Below, piece after piece: positions 1-6,211 of a stretch of 6,346 bases of DNA. The stretch comes from Bifidobacteriaceae bacterium (lineage in GTDB: Bacteria > Actinomycetota > Actinomycetes > Actinomycetales > WQXJ01): positions 1 through 6,346 of the forward strand of contig JAITKC010000115.1 in NCBI GenBank assembly GCA_031278665.1, in the 5' to 3' direction. Position 1 is the stretch's first letter; each line of letters starts with the position of its first letter. The position numbers and the translations under genes are program-made. Under the pieces are notes generated by a model. That model was not told the DNA's origin, did no database searches, and was given only the letters and a program-made list of their open reading frames with translations.

Positions 1-128
1 CGCGCTATCAGGGCTTGCGACTTGGGGCCGGGGATTTCGGTGACCAGGCGGCGCTCCTGGGGCAGCCCTGGCGGTGGCGCGGCCGGCGGCTGGATCGGCT
101 CGGGGCGTGGCGGCGTGGCGGGTGGCAT
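1..128 (-). CDS. gabT: 4-aminobutyrate aminotransferase, N-terminal fragment (runs off left edge)
   Basis: This is the first 42 codons of a gene read leftward and cut by the window edge. From the ATG at 128 the product opens with a proline-rich leader (residues 2-23, about half proline) and then reads QERRLVTEIPGPKSQALIA. That QERRLVT-x-IPGPKSQ block is the characteristic start of actinobacterial GabT, a PLP-dependent class III aminotransferase that moves the amino group of GABA to 2-oxoglutarate, giving succinate semialdehyde and glutamate in the cytoplasm. The PLP lysine and the rest of the fold lie outside the window, so a related omega-aminotransferase is possible. The start is supported by an AAGGAG ribosome-binding site five bases upstream. 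The leader has no hydrophobic core, so it is not a signal peptide; the conserved part starts only at about residue 24, so the leader is an extension. The gene is divergent from the ABC ATPase gene, with 254 bases between the two starts. Confidence 0.85.
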   Translation of the reverse strand, partial: MPPATPPRPEPIQPPAAPPPGLPQERRLVTEIPGPKSQALIA

Positions 129-133
129 GGCGG

Positions 134-139
134 CTCCTT
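134..139 (-). promoter_or_regulatory. Ribosome binding site of gabT
   Basis: The minus strand reads AAGGAG here, a near-consensus Shine-Dalgarno sequence five bases before the ATG at 128. It fixes the start of the proline-rich form of the protein and argues against a start nearer the conserved QERRLVT block. Confidence 0.75.
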
Positions 140-278
140 GGGCGTCCTCGCGGGCCTGTGTTCGGAGCCCAGCCTAGCCGCCGCCCGGGACGCGGTTCGC
201 GCAGGGCGCAAGCGTGCGCGGGCGCGGGGGGCCGTGAGGCCTGGGTGGCGGCGGCGCGAATGTGGGAAGATGGGCGGG

Positions 279-295
279 TGCTCAAAGCCTGAGCA
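279..295. promoter_or_regulatory. Perfect 6-bp inverted repeat in the gabT/ATPase divergent region
   Basis: TGCTCA, five bases, then TGAGCA: a perfect dyad in the 254-base region between two divergent genes. Its position about 90 bases upstream of the ATPase start and about 150 bases upstream of gabT would suit a repressor or activator site serving either gene. It matches no operator consensus I know. Short palindromes arise by chance in GC-rich DNA, although this one is less GC-rich than its surroundings, which slightly favours a real site. Confidence 0.3.
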
Positions 296-347
296 TGGTC
301 CGCCGGGGCCAGGGGAGGCCCGGGCGGCGCCTTTCACAACGGATCGT

Positions 348-365
348 CCGGCACGTACCTGCCGG
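348..365. promoter_or_regulatory. 18-bp near-perfect palindrome just upstream of the sugar ATPase gene
   Basis: CCGGCACGT / ACCTGCCGG pairs at eight of nine positions around a central GTAC; the only mismatch is the C354/C359 pair. It ends two bases before the ribosome-binding site of the ATPase gene. A possible -35 box TTCACA (333-338, five of six matches to TTGACA) lies upstream, with a poor -10 candidate (TACCTG, 356-361) 17 bases further on and inside the palindrome. It could be an operator for a sugar-responsive regulator or a hairpin in the leader RNA. The promoter boxes are weak, so this is inference. Confidence 0.35.
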
Positions 366-367
366 TG

Positions 368-375
368 AAGGGAAG
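368..375 (+). promoter_or_regulatory. Ribosome binding site deciding the ATPase start
   Basis: AAGGGAAG ends seven bases before the ATG at 383. It would lie inside the coding region if the in-frame GTG at 365 were used, so it selects the ATG as the start. This agrees with the conserved MATVTFD-type N-terminus of the family. Confidence 0.7.
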
Positions 376-382
376 TACTGCA

Positions 383-1498
383 ATGGCAACTGTGACCTTT
401 GACGGGGCCACTCGGAATTACCCTGGAAGCACCAAGCCAGCGGTCGACCACCTCGACCTCCACATCGAAGACGGTGAGTTCTTGGTGCTGGTCGGCCCCT
501 CCGGCTGCGGCAAGTCGACCTCGCTGCGGATGCTGGCCGGGCTCGAGGAAGTCAACGACGGCCGCATCATGATCGGCGACCGCGACGTCACCGACGTCCA
601 GCCGAAAGACCGGGACATCGCCATGGTGTTCCAGAACTACGCGCTCTATCCGCACATGACCGTCGCGGACAACATGGGCTTCGCGCTCAAGATCGCGGGA
701 ATGCCCAAAGCCGAGATCCGCGAGCGCGTCGAGGAGGCCGCCCGCATCCTGGACCTGGAAGAGTACTTGGCGCGCAAGCCCAAGGCGCTGTCCGGCGGCC
801 AGCGTCAGCGTGTCGCCATGGGCCGCGCGATTGTGCGCAACCCAAAGGTCTTCCTGATGGACGAGCCGCTGTCCAACCTCGACGCCAAACTGCGCGTCTC
901 CACCCGCACCCAGATCGCGTCGCTGCAGCGGCGCCTGGGCGTCACCACCGTCTATGTCACCCACGACCAAACCGAGGCCCTGACCATGGGCGACCGCATC
1001 GCCGTCCTCAAAGACGGGTTGCTGCAACAGGTCGGCTCGCCGCTGGTCTTGTACGACAAGCCGGCCAACGCCTTCGTGGCGACGTTCATCGGCTCGCCCG
1101 CTATGAACATCGGCACCTTCCCGGTGACCGGCGAGTCGGTTCAGATCGGCGAGGCGCAGGTGATGCTCAGCCGCGAGGTCCTGGCCGCGATCACCCCAGA
1201 AGACGACGGCAAACTGATCGTCGGCTTCAGGCCCGAGAACCTTGAGCCCGCCACGGCGGACACCCCAGGGGCCGTCCCGGTCGAGATCGACATAGTCGAG
1301 GAACTCGGCTCGGACGCCTACGCCTACGGCAGCCTCAAGGGGTCCAACCCGGAGACCACCACCCTTCAGGGCGGGTCGCTGATCGCGCGCGTCGACCCCA
1401 GGTCGGTGCCGCGCAAAGGCGAAACGGTCTACTTCTCGATCCGCGCCGGCGAACAGCACAATTTCTCGGCCGCGACCGGAGAGCGCCTGCCCGAGTGA
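383..1498 (+). CDS. ugpC: Multiple-sugar ABC importer ATPase, MsiK/UgpC/MalK family
   Basis: This 371-residue protein is the ATPase subunit of carbohydrate ABC importers of the MalK/UgpC/MsiK class; it works as a dimer on the cytoplasmic face of a permease pair. The nucleotide-binding domain is complete: Walker A GPSGCGKST (residues 38-46), Q-loop Gln84, signature LSGGQ (136-140), Walker B ending in MDEP (to 162), D-loop SNLD (164-167) and H-loop His194. A C-terminal TOBE/MalK-like regulatory domain follows from about residue 235 and contains FRPENLE. Length and N-terminus (MATVTFDGATRNYPGSTKPAVDHLDL in the family style) are typical. No permease or solute-binding gene is adjacent. That fits MsiK of Streptomyces, one ATPase shared by several sugar importers, better than the dedicated UgpC its family name implies. 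The start is the ATG with a ribosome-binding site, not the GTG six codons upstream. A hairpin terminator follows the stop. Specific sugars cannot be inferred. Confidence 0.93.
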   Translation: MATVTFDGATRNYPGSTKPAVDHLDLHIEDGEFLVLVGPSGCGKSTSLRMLAGLEEVNDGRIMIGDRDVTDVQPKDRDIAMVFQNYALYPHMTVADNMGFALKIAGMPKAEIRERVEEAARILDLEEYLARKPKALSGGQRQRVAMGRAIVRNPKVFLMDEPLSNLDAKLRVSTRTQIASLQRRLGVTTVYVTHDQTEALTMGDRIAVLKDGLLQQVGSPLVLYDKPANAFVATFIGSPAMNIGTFPVTGESVQIGEAQVMLSREVLAAITPEDDGKLIVGFRPENLEPATADTPGAVPVEIDIVEELGSDAYAYGSLKGSNPETTTLQGGSLIARVDPRSVPRKGETVYFSIRAGEQHNFSAATGERLPE

Positions 1499-1506
1499 CA
1501 TCGGTC

Positions 1507-1532
1507 GCCGGGCGAGCGCCCGGCAGTGTTTT
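1507..1532 (+). terminator. Rho-independent-type terminator of the ATPase gene
   Basis: GCCGGGC, loop GAGC, GCCCGGC forms a perfect 7-bp GC stem (1507-1524) that starts eight bases after the stop codon. It is followed by AGTGTTTT, ending in four T. The T-tract is short, as is usual in GC-rich actinobacteria, but stem and placement are convincing. It implies the ATPase gene is mainly transcribed apart from the downstream DUF4032 gene. Confidence 0.75.
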
Positions 1533-1758
1533 GGACCGCCGCCGAAGCGGCCGCGAAGGGTTAGCCCGCCGGCCGCCTCGGCGGCGGTTCGTCATTTGGT
1601 TATGCCCGATGCCGCCGGCTCGGCTTCGGCCCGCAGCGCCGGCTGGCGCGGCGTGTAGCGTGGCGGTGGCAGACGGCATCGGACAGCGAGGCCGGAACCA
1701 CGGGAGAACCTGACGCCCAGGACCGAACAAGTCAACTCAACTCGGGGAGCGAACACAA
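1533..1758 (+). other. Intergenic leader region of the DUF4032 gene, with long-range inverted repeat
   Basis: This stretch follows the ATPase terminator and has no convincing gene: its open frames lack family resemblance and usable ribosome-binding sites. It holds a 9-bp inverted repeat, CCGATGCCG (1606-1614) against CGGCATCGG (1674-1682), whose 59-base loop contains the 8-base direct repeat CGCCGGCT (1613-1620 and 1637-1644). The last third (about 1690-1758) is less GC-rich and probably contains the translated leader. I could not place clear -35/-10 boxes. A structured 5' leader is possible but unproven. Confidence 0.3.
1744..1749 (+). promoter_or_regulatory. Ribosome binding site of the DUF4032 gene
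   Basis: GGGGAG sits nine bases before the ATG at 1759 and supports that start. Confidence 0.65.
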
Positions 1759-3015
1759 ATGGCCCAAGCCCTGACGATCACGGCTGTCAGCCCGGACTCG
1801 GCGCTGTTCGACTTGCCGTGGCAACTGCCGTTGGCCGAGTGGCCTCAAGACGTGGTGCTGGCGTTGCCCAGGGGCATTTCGCGCCATGTCGTCCGCTTTG
1901 TCAAACTGTCCGGCCGGGTGCTGGCGGTCAAGGAGATCGCGTCCGACGCCGCCGGCCGCGAATACGCCCTGCTCAAGGAACTGGCCAGCCTGGACGCCCC
2001 GGCGGTCGGGCCGGTGGCGGTGGTGGGCGGGCGCGCCACCGCCGCCGGCGAGCCGCTCGACGCCGCTTTGTTGACTCGTCATCTCCAGTTTTCGCTGCCC
2101 TATCGGGCGCTGTTCTCCTACCGGCTGCGGCCGGACATGGCGACCCGGCTGCTGGACGCCTTGACGCTGCTGATTGTGCGCCTGCACCTGCTCGGCTTCT
2201 ATTGGGGCGACGTCTCGCTGTCGAACACTTTGTTCCGCCGCGACGCCAAAGAGTTCTCGGCCTACCTGGTGGACGCTGAGACCGGCGCCATCCACGAGCA
2301 GTTGACCCGCGGCCAGCGGGCCTACGACATCGACCTCGCCCGCACTAACGTGATCGGTGAATTGATGGACCTCGAGGCCGGCGAGATGCTGGAAGACGAC
2401 CTCGACCCAGTGGCCATCGGAGATTTCCTAATCGAACGCTACGACCAGCTTTGGCGGGCGCTGACCGAGGAGGAGACAATCTCGGCCGACGCCCGCTGGC
2501 GCCTGCAGGACCGCATCAACCGGCTCAACGACCTCGGTTTCGACGTCGCCGAGATGTCGATGACAACCGATCCGGACGGCACGTCGCTGCACATCCGCCC
2601 GCAGGTGGTCGACGCCGGTCATCATTCCCGCCGCCTGTTCCGGCTGACCGGCTTGGATGTGCAGGAGAACCAAGCCCGGCGGCTGCTCAACGACCTCGAC
2701 ACCTACCGGATGGACTCCGGCCAGGCCGAAGCCGAGGAGGACTTCGTCGCCCATGACTGGCTGACCCACGTCTTCGAGCCGGCCGTCCGCTCGGTGCCGC
2801 GCGAACTGCGCGGCAAACTCGAACTGCCGCAGATCTATCACGAGATCCTTGAGCACCGCTGGTTCATGTCGCAACGCGAGTCGCGCTACGTGCCGTTGGA
2901 CGAGGCGGTCGCCAGTTATATCGCCAACGTCCTGGCCCACCGCCGCGACGAATCCGAGATGATCCTGGCCGACACCCTCCAACTGCCGGCCGCCGACGAC
3001 GTGCCGATGGGCTGA
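1759..3015 (+). CDS. DUF4032 protein with kinase-like N-terminal domain
   Basis: This is a 418-residue cytoplasmic protein without signal peptide or membrane segment. The C-terminal half (about 225-395, with the block LPQIYHEILEHRWFMSQ at 356-372) is the DUF4032 domain of actinobacteria, whose function is not established. The N-terminal half resembles the lipopolysaccharide-kinase/protein-kinase-like fold: LAVKE with Lys58 in the place of the ATP-anchoring lysine, Glu68 in the following helix (REYALLKEL), a catalytic-loop-like HLLGFYWGDVSLSN with Asp151 and Asn156, and VDAETG with Asp172 in the place of the DFG metal-binding Asp. All core catalytic residues therefore appear present. The glycine-rich loop is not obvious. 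By inference it phosphorylates something; the substrate is unknown. An LPS substrate is unlikely if this is an actinobacterium. It lies downstream of the sugar ATPase behind a terminator and converges on rlmB. A 16-bp duplication covers its stop codon. Confidence 0.88.
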   Translation: MAQALTITAVSPDSALFDLPWQLPLAEWPQDVVLALPRGISRHVVRFVKLSGRVLAVKEIASDAAGREYALLKELASLDAPAVGPVAVVGGRATAAGEPLDAALLTRHLQFSLPYRALFSYRLRPDMATRLLDALTLLIVRLHLLGFYWGDVSLSNTLFRRDAKEFSAYLVDAETGAIHEQLTRGQRAYDIDLARTNVIGELMDLEAGEMLEDDLDPVAIGDFLIERYDQLWRALTEEETISADARWRLQDRINRLNDLGFDVAEMSMTTDPDGTSLHIRPQVVDAGHHSRRLFRLTGLDVQENQARRLLNDLDTYRMDSGQAEAEEDFVAHDWLTHVFEPAVRSVPRELRGKLELPQIYHEILEHRWFMSQRESRYVPLDEAVASYIANVLAHRRDESEMILADTLQLPAADDVPMG

Positions 3016-3038
3016 CCGGCCGATGGGCTGACCGGCCG
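3004..3038 (+). repeat. 16-bp tandem duplication across the DUF4032 stop codon
   Basis: The unit CCGATGGGCTGACCGG occurs at 3004-3019 and again, identical, at 3020-3035, followed by three bases of a third copy. The first copy supplies the last codons and the TGA stop of the DUF4032 gene. The second copy is non-coding and carries the same TGA in another frame. It looks like a recent slippage duplication; because it lies after the stop it leaves the protein unchanged. Confidence 0.9.
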
Positions 3039-3048
3039 CGTTCGGCCG
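3033..3048. terminator. Possible bidirectional hairpin between convergent DUF4032 and rlmB genes
   Basis: CGGCCG, loop CGTT, CGGCCG gives a perfect 6-bp stem in the 55-base gap between two converging genes, where a shared terminator is expected. There is no T-tract on either strand, and CGGCCG is self-complementary and common in this DNA, so the call is weak. Confidence 0.3.
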
Positions 3049-3070
3049 CGCCGCCTGCCGGCCCAGGCCT

Positions 3071-4075
3071 CTACGACCCGTTCGGCCGGGCGGCGCGGCG
3101 CTGTTTGGCGACCTCGTAGAGGACGATGCCGCCGGCGACGGCCGCGTTCAGCGATTCGGTTTGGCCGTCCATCGGGATGGACACCGTCAGGTCGCAGGTC
3201 TGCCTGATCAGGCGCGCGAGCCCCTTGCCCTCCGAGCCGATCACCAGGGCGACCGGTCCGGCGGCCAATTCGAGGTCGGCGGCATCGGCGGCCCCCTCGG
3301 CCTCAAGGCCGACCACGAACAAGCCGGCCTGTTTGTACTCTTCGAGCGCCCTGACCAGGTTCGGGGTGCGGGCCACCGGCAGGCGGGCGGCCGCGCCGGC
3401 CGACACCTTCCAAGCCGTGGCCCCCATCTGGGCCGAGCGGCGCTGCGGGATGAGCAAGCCGTGGGCGCCGAAGGCGGCGGCCGAACGCAACACGGCGCCA
3501 AGGTTGTGCGGATCGGTGACCTGGTCCAGCGCCACGATCAGGGGTGGGCTGGCGGCTTCGCCGGCCAAGCGCAGCAACTCGTCGGGCGTCTTGTACTGGT
3601 ACGGCGCGACGCGCAGGGCCGCGCCCTGGTGGGCGGCCCCGGCCGTGCGCTGGTCCAGCTCCCGTTTTGAGACTTGGGCCAAGGCGACGCCCTGATTGCC
3701 GGCCAGCACCATGGCCTCGCGAACACGCTCGTCCGACTCGACGCCGGCGGCGACCTCCAGTCGCAGGGACGGGACCTGCGCCCGCAGCGCCTCGAGCACG
3801 GCGCCCCGCCCGACCACATAGTCGCCCTCGGCTTTGCCGGCCTTGCCGGCCGGGCCAGTCGCGCCGGCCGCGGCGGCGAAACGCGGGCGGGCCTTATCGC
3901 GCCGCTCGGCGGCGGCCTTGCGCTTCGCGGCGGGGTGGTAGGGCCGGTCAACCGCCTTGGGGGTGGGACCCTTGCCCTTCAAGGCCTTGCGGCCCTTGCC
4001 GCCCGAGCCGATCTTCGGCCCCTTCTTCGAGCCGGGCTTGCGCACCGCGCCCCGGCGCTTCGAGTTCCCAGGCAT
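3071..4075 (-). CDS. rlmB: 23S rRNA (guanosine-2'-O-)methyltransferase, RlmB/TrmH (SpoU) family
   Basis: This 334-residue SAM-dependent RNA 2'-O-methyltransferase is of the SpoU/TrmH class, which has a C-terminal knot. RlmB methylates G2251 of 23S rRNA in E. coli. A basic, Lys/Arg/Gly-rich tail (residues 1-82, starting MPGNSKRRGAVRKPGSKKG) is typical of actinobacterial members and probably contacts RNA. It is followed by the substrate-binding domain (about 85-160, beginning DYVVGRGAVLEAL) and the methylase domain (about 178-325). The three SpoU motifs are present: DQVTDPHNLGAVLRSA with Asn191 and Arg197, LVIGSEGKGLARL with Glu282, and SLNAAVAGGIVLYE with Ser308 and Asn310. The ATG at 4075 is chosen because the conserved MPGNSKRRGAV begins there; the frame stays open upstream to 4354, but that part overlaps cysS and has no family resemblance. 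It is last in the carD-ispF-cysS-rlmB unit, 74 bases after cysS. A related methylase such as a thiostrepton-resistance-type enzyme is less likely. Confidence 0.93.
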   Translation of the reverse strand: MPGNSKRRGAVRKPGSKKGPKIGSGGKGRKALKGKGPTPKAVDRPYHPAAKRKAAAERRDKARPRFAAAAGATGPAGKAGKAEGDYVVGRGAVLEALRAQVPSLRLEVAAGVESDERVREAMVLAGNQGVALAQVSKRELDQRTAGAAHQGAALRVAPYQYKTPDELLRLAGEAASPPLIVALDQVTDPHNLGAVLRSAAAFGAHGLLIPQRRSAQMGATAWKVSAGAAARLPVARTPNLVRALEEYKQAGLFVVGLEAEGAADAADLELAAGPVALVIGSEGKGLARLIRQTCDLTVSIPMDGQTESLNAAVAGGIVLYEVAKQRRAARPNGS

Positions 4076-4149
4076 GGCCCCCAAGCCTACCCCGCCCGCC
4101 TGCGGCGCCGGCCCCGTGGCGGCAAAAGCACCGGAACACGGGGGACGGG

Positions 4150-5571
4150 CTAGCCGTCTTGGGCGAACTCCCAGCGCGGACCGGCCGGCGAATCCTCGAC
4201 CTGGATGCCGGCGGCGGCCAAGCGGTCCCGGATGGCGTCCGCGGCGGCGAAGTCGCGGGCGGCGCGGGCGGCGGCGCGAGCCTCCAACTGGGCCTCGACC
4301 AGAGTCGCCAAAGCCGCGTCGGCCCTCGACGCGGCCCCGGCCGAAGTGGCCCACGGCTCGGCCAGCGGGTCCATTCCGAGAGCCGCCAACATGGCTCTGA
4401 CCTCGAGTAACGCGGCAAGCGCCTCGTCGTCCTGGTAATCGGCGAGAGCTGTGTTGCCGCGCCGGACGGCATCGTGCACCTGTGCCAAGGCGAGGGACGT
4501 GCCCAAGTCGTCGTCCATCGCCGCGACAAAACCGCTTGGCAGCGCCACCGACGCGACTAGCTGCCCGGCCCCGAGGCGTTCGCCGGCGCGGCGGACGAAT
4601 CCGACGATCCGCTCGCAGGCGGCGGCGGCCTCGGTCAAAGTGGCGCTGGAGAACTCGACGGTGGAGCGATAATGAGCGGCCGTCAAAATGTACCGCAAGG
4701 CCAGCGGATCGGCCTGTTTCAGAAGTTCAGACGCCAGCATGGTGTTGCCGAGCGACTTCGACATCTTGACTCCGGCCTGGGTGATGAAGGCGTTGTGGAC
4801 CCAGTGGCGGGCGAAGCCGTAGCCGGCGGCGCGGGATTGGGCCAATTCGTTCTCGTGGTGGGGGAAGCGCAAGTCGATGCCGCCGCCGTGGATGTCGAAG
4901 GTCTCGCCCAGATAGCGCAGCGCCATAGTCGAGCATTCCAGGTGCCAGCCGGGCCGGCCGCGGCCCCACGGCGTGTCCCAGGCGGCGTCGGCCGGCTCAG
5001 TCGGCTTTACAGCCTTCCAAAGGGCGAAATCATGCCGGTCGCGTTTGTCGTCGGCCTCCGGCTCGTCGTCCGCCGAGACCAAGTCCTCCAGCCGCTGATG
5101 CGTCAGAGCGCCGTACTCCGGGTAGGAACGGATGTCGAAGTAGACGTTGCCGACCTGGCCGGTGTAGGCGTGCCCGCGCTTGATCAACCGGTCGATGAAG
5201 GCGATCATGTCCGGCACCACGCCCGTGGCGCGCGGCTCGTAGGTGGGCGGAAGGACGCCCAAAGCGTCGTAGGCGGCGGTGAACGCCCGCTCCCAGTGAC
5301 CGGCCCAGGCCCACCAGGGCTGGTCCGCGCCGGCCGCTTTGGCCAGGATCTTGTCGTCGATGTCGGTGACGTTGCGAATGAACCGCACCCGGTTGCCGGA
5401 CCGCTCCAGCCAGCGCCGGAGAATGTCGAAGACGACCGCCGGGCGCAGGTGCCCAATGTGTGGCGCGGCTTGGACGGTCGCCCCGCATTGGTAAATCCCG
5501 ACATGGCCTGGCCTGAGCGGCTCAAACGGGAGGACGACGCCGGCGGCGGAGTCATGTAGCGAAAGACTCAT
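4150..5571 (-). CDS. cysS: Cysteine--tRNA ligase
   Basis: This is a class I aminoacyl-tRNA synthetase of 473 residues that charges tRNA-Cys with cysteine in the cytoplasm. Numbered from the ATG at 5571: the Cys29 motif (CGATVQ) and the HIGH motif at 38-41; zinc ligands Cys29, Cys213 (WHLECSTMA), His238 and Glu242 (FPHHENE); and KMSKS at 269-273. The [10 protein letters not shown] block precedes the zinc His/Glu pair. The C-terminal part is the helical DALR/anticodon-binding region and ends with the family-typical [17 protein letters not shown] segment. An in-frame TTG two codons upstream (5577) could also start translation; ATG is preferred because [11 protein letters not shown] fits the family start. 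There is no clear Shine-Dalgarno, and the ispF stop lies nine bases before the ATG, so translation is probably coupled. It sits in the same order as in mycobacteria (ispF, cysS, rlmB). CGATVQ instead of CGPTVY is normal for actinobacteria. Confidence 0.96.
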   Translation of the reverse strand: MSLSLHDSAAGVVLPFEPLRPGHVGIYQCGATVQAAPHIGHLRPAVVFDILRRWLERSGNRVRFIRNVTDIDDKILAKAAGADQPWWAWAGHWERAFTAAYDALGVLPPTYEPRATGVVPDMIAFIDRLIKRGHAYTGQVGNVYFDIRSYPEYGALTHQRLEDLVSADDEPEADDKRDRHDFALWKAVKPTEPADAAWDTPWGRGRPGWHLECSTMALRYLGETFDIHGGGIDLRFPHHENELAQSRAAGYGFARHWVHNAFITQAGVKMSKSLGNTMLASELLKQADPLALRYILTAAHYRSTVEFSSATLTEAAAACERIVGFVRRAGERLGAGQLVASVALPSGFVAAMDDDLGTSLALAQVHDAVRRGNTALADYQDDEALAALLEVRAMLAALGMDPLAEPWATSAGAASRADAALATLVEAQLEARAAARAARDFAAADAIRDRLAAAGIQVEDSPAGPRWEFAQDG

Positions 5572-5580
5572 GGGCAAAGA

Positions 5581-6210
5581 TTACTGGGCCGGTCGGCCCG
5601 CCGGCGGCGCCTCCGCGGCCGCCTGGAGCAGGCAGACGGCCAGCGCCGCCAGCCCCTCGCCACGGCCGGTGAACCCCATTTGGTCGGTGGTGGTGGCGGC
5701 CAGGGTGACCGGGGCGCCCAGGATTTGCCCGATGCCGCGCTCCGCCTCCGCCCGCCGCGCCGCCAGGCGGGGACGGGCGCCGACAACCTGGATCGTGGCG
5801 TTCTCGATCTGGAAACCGGCCGCTCGCACCAGCCGGACGGTCTCGGCTAGGAAGACCGTCGAGTTGGCGCCGGCGAACTCGGGCCGGTCGGCGCCGAATA
5901 GCTGTCCGATGTCGCCCAGGCCCGCCGCCGTGGCGAGGGCGTCGACTAGCGCGTGGACCGCCACGTCGCCGTCGGAGTGGCCGTCCAGGGCGGGTTCGCC
6001 CGGCCATTCCAGCAGCGCCAGCCGGAGCGACCGGCGACCGGCCGGGCCCGGGGCCGCGGCATCGGCGGCCTGGGCGGGGGGCGCGGCATCGGCGGCCGGG
6101 CCCGGGGGCGCGGCATCGGCGGCCGGGGCGGCCGTTCGGGCGGGGGGCGCGGCATCGGCGGCGAAGCGGTGCGCGTCGAAACCCAGTCCGACGCGCGCGG
6201 CGGGCGCCAT
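5581..6210 (-). CDS. ispF: 2-C-methyl-D-erythritol 2,4-cyclodiphosphate synthase with Ala/Pro-rich insert
   Basis: IspF cyclises CDP-methylerythritol 2-phosphate to 2-C-methyl-D-erythritol 2,4-cyclodiphosphate with release of CMP, the fifth step of the MEP isoprenoid pathway; the family is a homotrimer. Seen here: RVGLGFDAHRF with metal ligands Asp12 and His14, GHSDGDVAVHAL with metal ligand His78, GLGDIGQLF (98-105), and the nucleotide-binding ATTTDQMGFTGRGEG (172-186). Length is 209 residues, against about 155-160 usually. The excess is mainly residues 17-58, an Ala/Pro/Asp-rich repeat between His14 and His78; in E. coli the equivalent His10 and His42 are 32 apart, here 64. A short Ala/Pro tail follows residue 196. 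The start is the only ATG that keeps the RVGLGFDAH strand near the N-terminus; it lies one base after the carD stop, so translation is probably coupled. No ispD precedes it. The core is intact, so it is probably functional. Confidence 0.95.
   Translation of the reverse strand: MAPAARVGLGFDAHRFAADAAPPARTAAPAADAAPPGPAADAAPPAQAADAAAPGPAGRRSLRLALLEWPGEPALDGHSDGDVAVHALVDALATAAGLGDIGQLFGADRPEFAGANSTVFLAETVRLVRAAGFQIENATIQVVGARPRLAARRAEAERGIGQILGAPVTLAATTTDQMGFTGRGEGLAALAVCLLQAAAEAPPAGRPAQ
6043..6162 (-). repeat. In-frame AADAAPP-type repeats inside ispF
   Basis: Four units encode residues 17-56 of IspF: AADAAPPARTAAP, AADAAPPGP, AADAAPPAQ and AADAAAPGP (13, 9, 9 and 9 residues). At DNA level the plus strand carries the core GCGGCATCGGCGGC four times, at 6056, 6083, 6110 and 6149, spaced 27, 27 and 39 bases. 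Every spacing is a multiple of three, so unit gain or loss keeps the frame. The low-complexity composition suggests a disordered, surface-exposed loop. Confidence 0.92.
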
Positions 6211-6211
6211 A

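Noticed and set aside
15..368. 117-residue plus-strand open frame left of the ATPase gene
   Set aside because: It runs antisense to the gabT start and through the divergent control region, with an Arg/Gly/Ala-rich composition and no family resemblance.
365..382. Upstream GTG start for the ATPase gene
   Set aside because: The ribosome-binding site lies downstream of it, and family members begin at the MATVTFD position.
8..1501. 497-residue open frame on the minus strand
   Set aside because: It lies antisense to the complete sugar ATPase gene, whose motifs are all intact, and has no recognisable domains. Long antisense frames are expected in GC-rich DNA with biased third positions.
1495..1713. 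72-residue frame between the ATPase and DUF4032 genes
   Set aside because: It overlaps the ATPase stop and runs through the terminator hairpin; Arg/Ala/Pro-rich translation typical of non-coding GC-rich DNA.
4076..4354. In-frame upstream extension of rlmB giving a 427-residue protein
   Set aside because: The extra 93 residues overlap the cysS 3' end and are Arg/Gly-rich without family match; the conserved MPGNSKRRGAV start is at 4075.
3544..4410. 288-residue plus-strand frame, and the other plus-strand frames across 3126-4153
   Set aside because: They are antisense to rlmB and cysS, which carry complete family motifs, and their translations are Arg/Pro/Ala low-complexity.
6043..6162. Possible CRISPR array or mobile-element end from the regularly spaced repeats
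   Set aside because: The units are short, in-frame within ispF, multiples of three, and have no unique spacers of CRISPR size; they are protein-coding low-complexity repeats.
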